Positions 13,072 to 23,829 of a stretch of DNA of 64,000 bases are shown here, one piece after another (within the stretch, counting starts at the first letter, position 1; every line of letters begins with the position of its first letter). Source of the stretch: Rhynochetos jubatus (Eukaryota; Chordata; Aves; Eurypygiformes; Rhynochetidae). The notes below the pieces were generated by a model. The model made no database searches, was not told the origin of the DNA, and was given only the letters and a program-made list of their open reading frames with translations. The translations under genes and the position numbers were made by a program. The DNA lies in NCBI GenBank assembly GCA_027574665.1, contig CM050650.1:50761304-50825303 (forward strand). The letters are read 5' to 3'.

Positions 13072-14001
13072 ATATTCATCAATGACCTGGACGAAGGGAT
13101 AGAATGTCCTCTCGGCAAGTTTGCTGACGATAGCAAACTGGGAGGAGTGGCTGCCACACCAGAAGGCTGTGCTGGCATCCAGCGTGACCTGGACAGGCTG
13201 GAGAGCTGGGCGGGGAGAAATCTAATGCAATTCAATAAGGGCAAGTGTAAAGTGCTGCATCTGGGGAAGAACAACCCCATGTTCCAGTACAGGTTGGGGG
13301 CTGTTCTCTCGGAGGGCAGCTCTGGGGAAAAGGACCTTGGAGTCCTAGTGGACAACAGGATGACCGTGAACCAACAGTGTGCCCTTGCCACCAAGAAGGC
13401 CAGTGGCATCCTGGGGTGCATGAAGAGCAGCGTGGCCAGCAGGTCAAGGGAAGTTATCCTCCCTCCCCCTCTGCTTTGCGGTTGTTAGCCCTCACCTGAG
13501 GTGCTGTGTGCAGTTCTGGGCTCCTCCGTTCCAGAAGGACAAGGAGCTACTGGAGAGGGCCCAGCGCAGGGCCACTGAGATGAAGTGCCTGGAGCACCTT
13601 CCCTGTGAGGAAAGGCTGAGAGAGCTGTGTCTGTTTAGCTGGAAGAAGAGGAGGCTGAGGGGGGATCTTATCAATACTTATCAATATCTACAGGGTGGGT
13701 GTCAGGAGGATGGGGCCAGGCTCTTCTCAGTGGTGTCCAGTGACAGGACTAGGGGCAATGGCTATAAACTGGGAAACAGAAGGTTCAGCCTGAACGTGAG
13801 GAAACCCTTCTTCCCTGTGAGGGTGAGAGAGCACTGGGACAGGCTGCCCAGAGGGGTGGGGGAGTCTCCTCCTCTGGAGACTTTCCAAAGCTGCCTGGAC
13901 TTGTTCCTGTGTGATCTGGTCTAGGTGATCCTGCTCTGGCAGGGGGCTTGGACTAGATGGTCTCTAGAGGTCCCTTCCAACCCCTAACGCTCTGTGAATT
14001 G
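13072..14001 (+). mobile_element. CR1 LINE, second 5'-truncated copy, retains the FADD catalytic box
   Basis: Same orientation and subfamily as the copy 3.2 kb upstream, but reaching farther 5'. It begins within the reverse-transcriptase domain and carries FADDSKLGG, which contains the FADD form of the RT catalytic box, followed by the thumb region (QRDLDRLESWAGRNLMQFN). Relative to the upstream copy it has a 4-bp insertion near 13462-13485 that shifts the frame and brings a TAG. It also lacks 3 bp near 13580. The second half is open again in another frame (13508-13924). The 3' end carries the CR1 tail gctctgtgaatt. The element is dead: 5'-truncated and frameshifted. Confidence 0.93.
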
Positions 14002-16620
14002 TCTCATACAGCATAACATAAATACAGAGAGACATATTGATATCAAATATAAAAAGTAAGAACTGCTTATATGAGTGTGACAGTCAGTGGTGAAAGTAGA
14101 AAGTTAGTCCTGAACTGGCTGGCGCCAAGGTTTTTATGCCTGTTTGGAGATTAACCTTGGAACATAAATGATTTACACTCTAAACAATACAGCATTTTTT
14201 TTTACCTTAGGCTATAATACACTGGGTGAAAGATTAAATAAAAGAGTAGCTACGCTTACTTGCCTGATGATATGTGAGGCTGGAAAATGAGGTGTAGCTA
14301 AACTCTTCCCTTTACGTTTTACTCTCAGATTTCCATTGCTGGAATCAGTTGAGAAGCAGCTTTACCTTTCTTCATGACTTCATACATATGTTCCCTGGCA
14401 CAAAAGGGTTATGCTTCCATCATGAGTAGTATGTTAAGTCTCTGGGAAATTTGGTGGATGTAACAAATAAATGCTTGTCCCTTGTTCATTTGTGCAGTGT
14501 GTAAAACCAGGCCACATGACTTTTTAGTTGCAACTGGAGACCTAATTGAGTTCACGACTTCTAAAAGCTTACAAACAGTGCGAATGTGTATTACTATGGT
14601 TAAAAATACAAATAAAAATGTGGAAATGCAGTCAGCACTATGCCAGAACTGTCAGGCACTCAGCATATACCGAGTTTTTGAGATTAAATGTATCCCTGTA
14701 TTTCTCAACTCCCATCACAGCACTGATGTCTCAGACCTACAGACATAGGCTCTTGCGCTGACGTTATAGAATTGTACGTTGTGTGGGTTGATACCTTTTG
14801 TTTTTGCAAGGGTGAACATTTTATGAATGGGTTAATTTTACTGTACTGCTAGTCCCAACACATTCATTAGAAAAGACTGTTTTATTCTTTAATCTTGAAG
14901 ATTTCATCTGAACAAATGCTTGACATAATCTTGAGGGATTTTTTTTTTCCTACATCATTAATGAGCCTTCTGTTCTGTTTACATTTAATATTAAGATTTG
15001 CTATTTCTTTATTTGCTGTTTACTCAAGCAGGGAGTCTTTCAATGAATGGTTTTGGAGAGTGGCAATATTTTCTTTTGTTATTTCAAATAGTACTTTCAC
15101 ATTCCACAACATTTTCTATTCAGTAACACCAAAGCGCATAGTAAATATAATTAGTAGAGGAATTTTCTTAAAGTATTTTTTGGACTGATAAACAGAAGAA
15201 TCGAGAATTTTCCTAATGCTACAGATAAAGTATTTTTGGTATGTAGCACAAGACTGTTGACTGTGGGGTTGGTTTTTTTTCGTTTGTTTCTCCACGCCCA
15301 CCACCCCAAACCCAACTTGTAAGCAATATTCCATACATCTTAGAATATGGAGTAAGAAATGTATTGCTTTATTTCCCTTCCATCTTCATCAAACAGGTTT
15401 CATGGTGAGAAACTTGTGGCTATTGTGAGGTGTTATCAAAAGGAATTAGAATCATCAGACACTCTTTGGGGGAGAGGGAGGGCAGTTCTAAAGCTATTTC
15501 AAGTGGTTAAGAGCTTTCTTCCTTTATTATTCTTTTTTCTTTTTGTGCCTGTCTCAGTTTTATTATTGTGGGTAAGTAATTTTATCCAAAAAAAGTCTTT
15601 GTATGTTTCCTTGCCCATAGTTTATCTGTTCTGGAATAGTGAGTTGTCACTGTTCCTAGTTTTGTGCGGAAGATCTGTTGAAGCAAGGAGATATTTTCAA
15701 GACTTCTGCATTAAAATAAATTCTTCTTCCCATTTAATTAAAACAGAAGTAAAATCACATTAAAGGGCAAAGAAAATCCAAGTTCCAAAACCCATTAGCA
15801 AATAATAAAAAGATTAATGGATACTTTTTTTAAGGGTTGAAAATATATTTAAGTTACGGATTGTGTAAGGTTTTCATGTACTCCAGATGAATGTGTAGTT
15901 TCATTGAGTCATTCTTGAGTGCTGAAATGCTTCAAGTTGAGCTGATACTTAAAAGCTGTGTGTGTAACTGGGTCTTGAACAAGAGAAAAAACTGTGGAAA
16001 GTCTAAAGTCTTTCCTGAGGATGACTTTAAGCATATTTTCTGGCTTGGGACTACTATATGATATTATGAAACAGGACAGAGATATGATTTAGTTATGTAA
16101 AATTTAATGATGTAAACATGTGTGGGTGACTGCTTCAAAAGTTTTGTGACCAATTACTTCATTTTAAAGCAGCCTTGCCTTTGAACTATCTCCTTACCGC
16201 TTGCGTCTCTTGAATGACTACTGACACGTGCTTCAGACAATGAGTCTTTAGCTTATAGCGACATTTGAATATTTTGTGTTGAATCAATACATTGTGTGTG
16301 TATATATGTATGTATCAGTGCTTCTCTGAGAAGCAGGATTGACTAAACTTGGAGGAAGGTTGTATTAATACTTCACACGGCACAGCTACCAGATTCCACC
16401 TTAGAGGTATTACGGCATAGTACTGTATTTGTCTCATGTTGAAACACACAAAATATCTAAATGATCACCAGTGAGAGAAAACTGCAACTGGCAGATGTTT
16501 CATGGAGGAAGGACTCCCTACTGCAAGGTTCAAGGCAGTGAGAAAGTAGGAGCTTTTTCTGGACTGTTTTTTAGTAGCGTTGTAGTAAATTTAGTGCAAG
16601 AGTGTATAGAGGGCAATGTT

Positions 16621-16636
16621 AAAAAAAAAAAAAAAA
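16621..16636. repeat. Poly-A tract (A16)
   Basis: An uninterrupted run of 16 A. No retroposed gene or LINE body was recognised upstream of it, so it is listed as a homopolymer only. Confidence 0.9.
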
Positions 16637-16976
16637 CAACTGGTTTCATTCAGCCACACTCATTCTCCTGTATTCATATACTAACAAGCACTAAAATATG
16701 TGTCTGGATAGTCTAGGTAGGAACTTGGGGTGACACTAGGAAACACCACTTAGCAAGTCTTCTTCCCAGCTTTTGGGTTCTTCTTAATGCTGGGTTTTGG
16801 ATGTGGTTTTTGCAACCTGAAGAAGCTGACAGTAACTGTTCTGGGTTTGGGTTTCCCACTCCCCCCTTCATCCTATCACAAGTCTGAGAGTCATTACAAT
16901 ATGCTGCTGATTTATTCAATGTCTCTGCATCTTTTTCTCTTGCTGCAGTTTATTGTTTTTATTCTTTTTTTTCCTC

Positions 16977-16994
16977 TTTTTTTTTTTTTTTTTT
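16977..16994. repeat. Poly-T tract (T18) in a pyrimidine-rich region
   Basis: A run of 18 T preceded by a broad pyrimidine-rich stretch from about 16930. If read on the minus strand it would be a poly-A tail, but I recognised no retrogene body beside it. Confidence 0.85.
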
Positions 16995-18004
16995 AAGATT
17001 TCTTTTTTTCCCGGTCTGGGTGTCTTGAAGAATCGTCTGTGATCTTAGTATCTTGATGCCAGAAACCTGTCATTCTTTTATTCCTTTTTCTCAACATTTC
17101 TGATGCTTTTTATACCCTTACCTTCCAATTCACACCTCACTTATACCAGATCTTAATGTTTTCATTATGAACTTCCACAATTTGATACTGGAAAAAAGGT
17201 CTCATAGGAACAAAGAAACTGCAAACTGTCATCTGTGGCTCCTATTGCAAAGCAGATGTCTTCAGACTGCTTTTATTTACATATGCATAGAGCGATTTGG
17301 ACATTTAACAACATTTCTTATAACAAAACCTTTTCAAAGCACAGCGTGTTTGCTGTGACTTTCCATAGGGTGCAACGGAAAAGAGAACAAAGCACGCAGT
17401 TGTGAAAAAAGTATTACACTAATGAAAGTAGTCCAAGAGGCTATATAGAGCAGTATGGACTAAAGCAACTCAATTAAAACACAGTATAATATATAATTGC
17501 AAGTGTAATATGTGTTCCAAGAGACCTAGAGTTTCCCTTTAATATGATGATAAAATTGTATCATATGGATTTCCAACATCGCAGAAACAAGGGCCAAATT
17601 TTACTAATGTAGAGCTAAAATTTTGTATTCTGTAGTTCAGAAAATGGGAACTTCTGTAACCAAAAAAAAAAATTGGAAATATCAGTGCATCATGACAATG
17701 ATTAGTATTCTGCTTTTGACTATACTTATATGAAGTCAAGATACATTATTTTTTTATTTTATAAGCACAAAGTCACAGAATGTATCGCACTGATAGCAAA
17801 TTATTACACAAGTAGGTACTTGCTTTGCCAGGGAAATCACTGAACAAAATACACACCTAGGCTGGTATTTTTGCAAGGGATTCTTTGTCAACCTTTCCTA
17901 ATGGTTGTCCTCCTTTTCTGCTGGCAGTGGTGATTTGTCTGTTGTCTCAGATGTCAGTTAGCCTAAGATAAAGGGAGAACATGAAGGGCTGGTATGTAAT
18001 CGTC

Positions 18005-18030
18005 TCTTTATCTCTCCTTCAATATTTCAG
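18005..18030 (+). promoter_or_regulatory. PRKN: Splice acceptor (3' splice site) of PRKN intron 5
   Basis: A pyrimidine-rich tract (tctttatctctccttc) runs into aatatttcag and the exon begins directly after the AG at 18030. The position fixes the reading frame at a codon start (GAG, Glu207), the same intron phase (0) as in human PRKN. Confidence 0.9.
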
Positions 18031-18146
18031 GAGTTTTACTTTAAATGTGGAGCACACCCAACCGCTGACAGTGAAACATCTGTGGCTTTGAACCTCGTTA
18101 CAACAAACAGTCGCTGTATCACATGTATAACATGCACAGATATTAG
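18031..18146 (+). CDS. PRKN: Parkin (E3 ubiquitin-protein ligase) exon 6, internal coding exon
   Basis: Parkin is an RBR-type E3 ubiquitin ligase that acts with PINK1 to ubiquitinate outer-membrane proteins on damaged mitochondria. The exon is 116 bp, exactly the size of mammalian PRKN exon 6. It starts at a codon boundary and ends with two bases of a split codon. It encodes 38 complete residues beginning [10 protein letters not shown] and ending ITCITCTDI, aligned to human residues 207-244 without a gap. Cys212 and His215, two zinc ligands of RING0, and Cys238 and Cys241, the first two ligands of RING1, are all present. Compared with the human sequence I recall, eight positions differ (F209Y, S218A, K220S, H227N, I229V, A230T, N235C, V244I), an amount reasonable for a bird ortholog. 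No stop or frameshift is seen. It is one exon of a multi-exon gene, so the flanking exons lie outside the window. An intronless retrocopy is excluded by the splice sites on both sides. Confidence 0.94.
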
Positions 18147-18152
18147 GTAAGT
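18145..18152 (+). promoter_or_regulatory. PRKN: Splice donor (5' splice site) of PRKN intron 6
   Basis: The exon ends in AG followed by GTAAGT, a near-perfect vertebrate 5' splice site. It leaves a codon split after its second base (phase 2), matching the junction known for mammalian exon 6/exon 7. Confidence 0.92.
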
Positions 18153-21100
18153 ACAACGCAAAGTGTCAGAGATGTACAGTCTCAGTGCTTCAGAGTATTT
18201 ACGCTTTCAAAGAGCTGCTTTCTCTCTGCTGGATTTTGCTTTTTAAACATTTTTTCCCCTTGTATCATGGTGGAAAATGGGCCACATTTTCAAGTGTGTT
18301 CTTTGTTTTTCTGATACGATTACAGTTTATATTTCTCTGCCTTTGTGGAGTTGTAGGTGGAAATCTGACTGCTTAAGTTCTAACTCCAAACTCAGGTGCT
18401 CAAGATAGTGACGTGTGTAGATCTTTGCTGCTAATCCATATTTAAGAGCTAGTGAATGAAAGCATAACTTGGAGGGGACAAACTGCTCCTGTGGAAAGGA
18501 ACTTTTTGGTGTTTGTTTTATAAATCAAAGCAAAATTTCTTATGATGCATCCTTTCTCATGTTCTTGTTTATTGCGGTTTTAAATACTGTAATCCATCTT
18601 ACTGTATGGTAGTTGAGCACATATGTTCAAGAGTACCTATTGCTTGCAAATGCATGGATTAACAACTAATTGCCCAAGACAGCTACCATTTTTGTGAAGA
18701 ATTACCTGAAACACATTTCTCTACTGGTTACGAGATGTTTTGAGGTAAAGCTGCAAAACTAATAACACCATATTTACTCTGAGCGTTGGTAGTGTTTGTT
18801 CTGCATTTTGCAATACAAGAAAGATTTTAGAAAAATCTTATAGGATAGCAGGAAGTGTGAATGAAACTGTTAGGAGATACCTTTTGAGGAAAGAAAAACT
18901 ATATTCCTGGAAATAAACTTCCTATTAAAAATGATAGGTGGCTGTTCTTGGTCTAGGATAGAAACAGTATAATATAATTATGTTGTGTTTGCATGCTACT
19001 GCGCTGATAGCACCTGATTGGTTGCTGACAGAATTTGGCTTAAGAAGATGTGTCTTAGAGATTAAAGGGTAATTGTGGATTGAAGAAGAGTAGTATGGTG
19101 CCCGTCACTTCCCACATACACAGCATTTACAGTATTGCTGTGTGTCTCTTTCAGAGACTACCTTGCAGGCCGGACATGCCGAATCACTTGGATAGCTTGT
19201 TCCCAATGGTTAGGTATGTGACAGTTTTAACCTGCCTGTGATTAAGGGTAAGATGAAGTTTCCCTTCTGAGCCCAGCTGGCAGTGACTGACAGAGCCATA
19301 AATATGCTTACTTAGGCTTGAGAACTGGTTGTAATTATTTCAATCACATTTTAAATGTATATGTTGACATTTTCCTGAATTGGTATATTCAGTGCAAACC
19401 TATTCACCCATATTCATGAAGTTGTAATTTTTTCCCTGATTTGTGGCAAAATCCCAAAGGAAAGAAAGAGGTAAGACTTAATTTTCTGGATTTACTTAGC
19501 AGGACTCTTTCCAGGACTAACTATTGACTTCCTAAACTTTACTAGTAAAGTTCCGTGGGACTATTTAATGACATGTCACAGAAGCATATCAATTGTAAGT
19601 AATTTAAATTAAGGCATCAAATACCTATGGGAGACCAAATTTTCACAAGACTTTTAGCTCAGCACACAATCCAGGAATATTTATTTATGAATAAACTTAA
19701 TGGGTTTATACACTAAACAGGGAAGGAATTCATGTCTTTCTCTTGGCCTCATGCTGTTCAGATTCTTTGTAGTTTACAGGACCCCTTCTGATATGCTGTT
19801 AGGTGATCTTAAAGCACTTTATTTCTAAAAGTTTGGAGATGTTCTGACCAAATACCTTAATGAACAGGGTAGGATTTGGGTGCCTGAACATCTGACAAGG
19901 CACTAACAATTCTGGGTTTATCTATCTATCATGGTGAATAACAGGTTCTTTGAAGTTACTCATACACATAATAAGTTGTCCTTAGTTTGCATAGCAGATT
20001 TGGTTGTTTGTAAATAGGTTTGTCTTCTGGTAGTGGACCATAGAGATGTATTTTAGATAATGAAAGTTCAGTTTAGTTTTCTGAATGGCTGACACATTTT
20101 ATTTGATCATGGCAAGATCTCTGAAGCCGGTGGCATGAGAAGAGGATTAGATGGCAGATATTATTAAAACATCCTACAGAGTAGTTGTATCCCCCTTCAA
20201 TCTCCAAAAAAGTCAGGTCTATGCTCTTCTGACTTAGTATGCCTTGTAGGCCTTAGGATTAATTGTTTGGCAGGGGGGAGTGAAATCAGTTATCAGTGGG
20301 CAGGAGAGTACTCCAGCAACCATCTTCCAGCTTAAAGGTTGTAAATGCACTAATACAATCATGTAGCCAGAATTTGACTTCTTATACTTCCTAAAGCTAT
20401 AGATGTAGGTTTCCCCTCTCGTTCCTCAAGTAATGTAGTGAAATGATGAAGGGGATATTCTTGCTTCTGCCTTATTGTGTGCTTCATAAGATTTTGTGAG
20501 CAACCTCTGTTCTCCTGCACATGTGCTTATGTCCTCCTACCCATGAGCAGGTATTTTGTGCTGGCTTATGGAACTGCACAAGATTGAATCAGCAGGAAGT
20601 AGGCAATATATTTCAATTCCTCCCCTCTTTCATGGTTAATTAACAAGAACCTATTGTACCTTGACTCTGCCTCAGTGGAGGTAGCACCATTCCTTACCTG
20701 AAAATGTATACCAGGGAATTGTGAAATTATAGTTGTTGGTCAAGAGAGAAGTTGCAAAGGATGCTTGAACTTTGCACTGATCCATATGGTGTATCTTCTG
20801 TAAAGAGCTGCTTTTGGCAGCCTCCTCTGTAGTGTATTCACAGAACTGGTGCCTAGGTACAAATTGAAGGCCAAATATCAGTGTCTCTGTCAAATTGGTA
20901 CCTTAGCATTTTGCAGCAAGGGTGCAGACTGAACTACTTAAAAGTGGCTAGTTCTCCTGTCCCTTCTAACGATTCACTGGGTAAAAGTATTTATTTGGCT
21001 TACTACAGTGCAGAGCTGTACTGTGTAGTGTCTGTACTGCTAAATGAAAGAGGGCCAGTATCTTATCCCTCATCCCAAGCCAAATGGCAACAACTGACAG

Positions 21101-22921
21101 ATATCCTACACAATACTGTGATTTGTAGCCTTTCTCTTCATTAGAGCCAGCTTGGGATAATCTTGAAGCTGAAACCCAAAAGCTCGTTGCTGAATTTAGG
21201 TCTGTAATGAAAGTATACATTTTATCCTAGCGCTAAAATGGCATAGGAAAAGGTTTTTCATATCCTAGTATTCCCTGTGTAGGGCTCGGAAAGCATCAAA
21301 AGAGGTCACCAAACATCATGAAGAACAATGAAGGTGTAAACTTGCTGAACTGAGTTTTGTGAGATAAATAGTGTCTCCAGGTCCTGTGTCCACTGGGTTC
21401 TCAAGAACTGTGTTTCTAGACTGTAGGAAAAGTTGTCTGATCCTGACAACTTACTGGGTTTTTTGTTAAATTCTCCTCTCTATATATTTGAAAACAAAAC
21501 AACAACAACATAAAAAAAACCCCCAAAAACAAAAAAAAAACCAAACAAACCCCAAATAAAACCAACCAACCAAACCAACAAAAAAACAACCAAACAAAAA
21601 AACCAAAAATGAACCACCCCTGTCTAAAAACCCCTTCTTTCAGCAACACTAAAGGAACTAAAATGGAAAAAAAATTGTTCTGTCTTATCACGTCAAAATG
21701 TTGATACATATTTCTGTGATAACTCTAAAGTTTTGAGAATGTATCCATACATTAGATGCTGGTGATTAGTTTCTAATATTCCCATGCAGCTGAAAAGTAG
21801 CATCCAGGGCACTCTACAATTTGTAGTATTTTGTGAAACCTACTTTGATTGTTCTGTAACATTCAGGTGGAAAAGAGGAATGTACTGTATTTGGGTCATT
21901 AACTGTTACTTTGTATTAGCTTCACAACAGTACGAAAAAAAAATCTGTCCTTCAAAATATTTTTTTTTGTCAAAAAGGAAGAAAAATTTTAACAGGAAAA
22001 GATGACAACCAGGTACTACTTATGTATTTCTTAAATATTATTGTTCGCAGAAAGATATACCATTTATCTAGGTTCTTTCCATCCATTTATCATGGACAGT
22101 CCACCACAGGCAGAGCAGTTAAGCTCCAAGCTTCTTGGCATGGCATATGTATGGTTGTAGCAAGGTTTGCAGAGCTCTTAAAAATTGTATTTAAAGCAGT
22201 AGTGTACTCTGTGGCATATATATATATAAAAAAAAAAAAGTGTAAGCATATTGCCAATTTTTATTCTCAGGTTTACATTAGGCACACTATCTGTTTGCCT
22301 TGGGTTTATATTTTGTATGAATATTTTCATGCAGCTCTGACCAACAGAGTGAAATACTTCAGAGCCAAATACCCTTGTAGGGTTATGCTAAATCCATAAG
22401 CAGTATTCCACGTAGTGTAATGCCTTCCAATGTATTCTGCTTATCTACAGCAGTTAGTGTAAATTGGCAGCCGTTATGCATTTATTTTTTTTTCGGTAGC
22501 ATTCAAGGTGATGGGTTGCTATTTTATGTCTTTGAAGAAGCTCTTAATAGGTTGAGCAAATGGCTGAAAGTTGAAACAAATACTAAAACTGTGCAATCCT
22601 CGAGGGAAGATCTGCTTTTGTCAACGGTTTCCAGTAGAAATAACATCAAAAGGGGTTAGGAGTACCCCAGGGTACCCATAAATCAAGCTCAGGAATAACA
22701 GCAGTGTAAAAATAAAATGTGCAGAACAGAAGTGCCTCACGTCATCTCTCACAAACTAGGTAGGGTACAATTCCTAAAGGCACCATTATTTTTAGCTTCC
22801 AACAGATATAGATAAGTGTAAGTTATATATAGAGCTTGCTGTCACTTAATGGGTAGAAAGAATTCTCCAGAAGAAGAAGTATTTGCTGTTGTGTCATCAG
22901 AATTTTTTATCAAGTAAATCC
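18153..22921. other. PRKN: Proximal intron 6, unique sequence
   Basis: This region follows the exon 6 donor. It holds one possible cryptic exon (19155-19213) and an A/C-rich tract (21490-21616). No other gene, repeat family or RNA was recognised. Confidence 0.55.
21490..21616. repeat. A/C-rich low-complexity tract
   Basis: About 125 bp composed almost only of A and C, with irregular caa, ccaa and caaacc units. The complementary strand reads as GT/T-rich. It creates a spurious Phe/Leu/Val/Trp-rich open frame on the minus strand (21416-21709). Confidence 0.9.
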
Positions 22922-23829
22922 TGTGTTGGGTTTCTGTGGCAGGATTATGGTAATGGTGAGGGGCTGCTGGGATGCCTCCTGTGAGAAGCTGCTAGTAGTT
23001 TCCATGGCTCCAAGTGGGACCCACCTCTAGCAAAGGCCAAGCCAATTAGCACCTCTGTGATTAACATATTTAAGAGGTGAAAACAAAGAGAACAGCATTG
23101 GAGAGGAGTGGGATGTGAGAGAGAGACAGGCAGACACCCTGGTCAGTGCAGAAGGTGTGGAGGAGGTGGCCGGATCAGGGGTTGCCCTGCAGCCCGTGGT
23201 GAGAGGGCAGGCTGTGCCCTTGCAGCCATGGAGGGTCACGGGGGAACAGAGACCACCCCCCCTGCCCTGCAGCCCAGGGAGGGCCCCATGATGAAGCAGG
23301 CAGCTGTGCCCAAAAAGCCCCTGACTCTATGGGAATCCCATGCTGGAGCAGGCTGCTCCTGAAGGACTGTATCCTGTGGGAAGGACCCCACGCTGGAGCA
23401 GGGGCAGAGTGTGAGGTTCCCTCCCCCTGAGGAGGAAGGAGCAGCAGAGACAACATGGCATGGACTTACCCTCAACCCCCATTCCTTGTCCCTCTGTGCT
23501 GCTGGAGGGGTGAAGGTAGAGAAATTGGCTCAAAGCTGAAAGAAGAGGGGGTGGAAGCAAGGCATTTTTGAAGACCTGATTTTATTTCTCATTATCCTAC
23601 CCTGATTTGTTTGGTAATGAATTAAACTGATTTCCCCCTCCCCTATCCCCTGCCCTACCCCAAGTCGAGTCTGTTTTGCCCATGAATGTAATGGGTGAGT
23701 GGATCCCTCCCTGTCATTGTCTCAACCCGTGAGACCTTCCTTGTATTTTTTTCCTCCCCATCCCACCAGGCGGAGGAGTCAGGGAGCAACCACGTGGTGC
23801 TTCGTTGCTGGCTGGGCTAAACCATGACA
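22922..23829 (+). mobile_element. Solo LTR of an avian endogenous retrovirus, sense orientation
   Basis: A 908-bp element with TG...CA ends (tgtgttgggt... to ...aaaccatgaca). It is flanked by a 4-bp direct repeat atcc (22918-22921 and 23830-23833), consistent with a target-site duplication. A TATA-like catatttaagag lies at 23065-23076 and an ATTAAA polyadenylation-like signal at 23621-23626, which sets the plus orientation. No retroviral internal region adjoins it, so it is a solo LTR left by LTR-LTR recombination. Two relatives occur downstream (37512-38497 and 55622-55850). The open frames within it are accidental. I do not assign a retroviral class with certainty. Confidence 0.8.

Larger units (their letters stand above)
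14002..18004. other. Unique intronic sequence upstream of PRKN exon 6
   Basis: About 4 kb without repeats other than A16 and T18 homopolymers. Several frames of 60-134 codons occur but show no family resemblance, and I read them as chance frames. Confidence 0.6.
1..18030 (+). other. PRKN: PRKN intron 5, 3' portion
   Basis: All sequence upstream of exon 6 is interpreted as intron 5 of parkin. I looked for exon 5 (84 bp in human, ending at Ala206) and found no matching coding segment, so the intron is at least 18 kb here. The stretch is AT-rich, with many stops in all frames. It contains three CR1 pieces, a probable LTR-type repeat and simple repeats, described separately. The assignment is an inference from the exon's orientation; a nested noncoding gene cannot be excluded. 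Confidence 0.85.

Noticed and set aside
21416-21709. 97-codon minus-strand frame rich in Phe, Val, Leu and Trp that resembles a membrane protein
   Set aside because: It is produced by the A/C-rich low-complexity tract.
22022-22399. 125-codon plus-strand frame
   Set aside because: No family resemblance and A-rich runs inside the frame; treated as chance.
23027-23560. Six overlapping open frames of 70-93 codons, rich in Pro, Ser and Gly
   Set aside because: They lie within the solo LTR and occur on both strands of GC-rich noncoding sequence.
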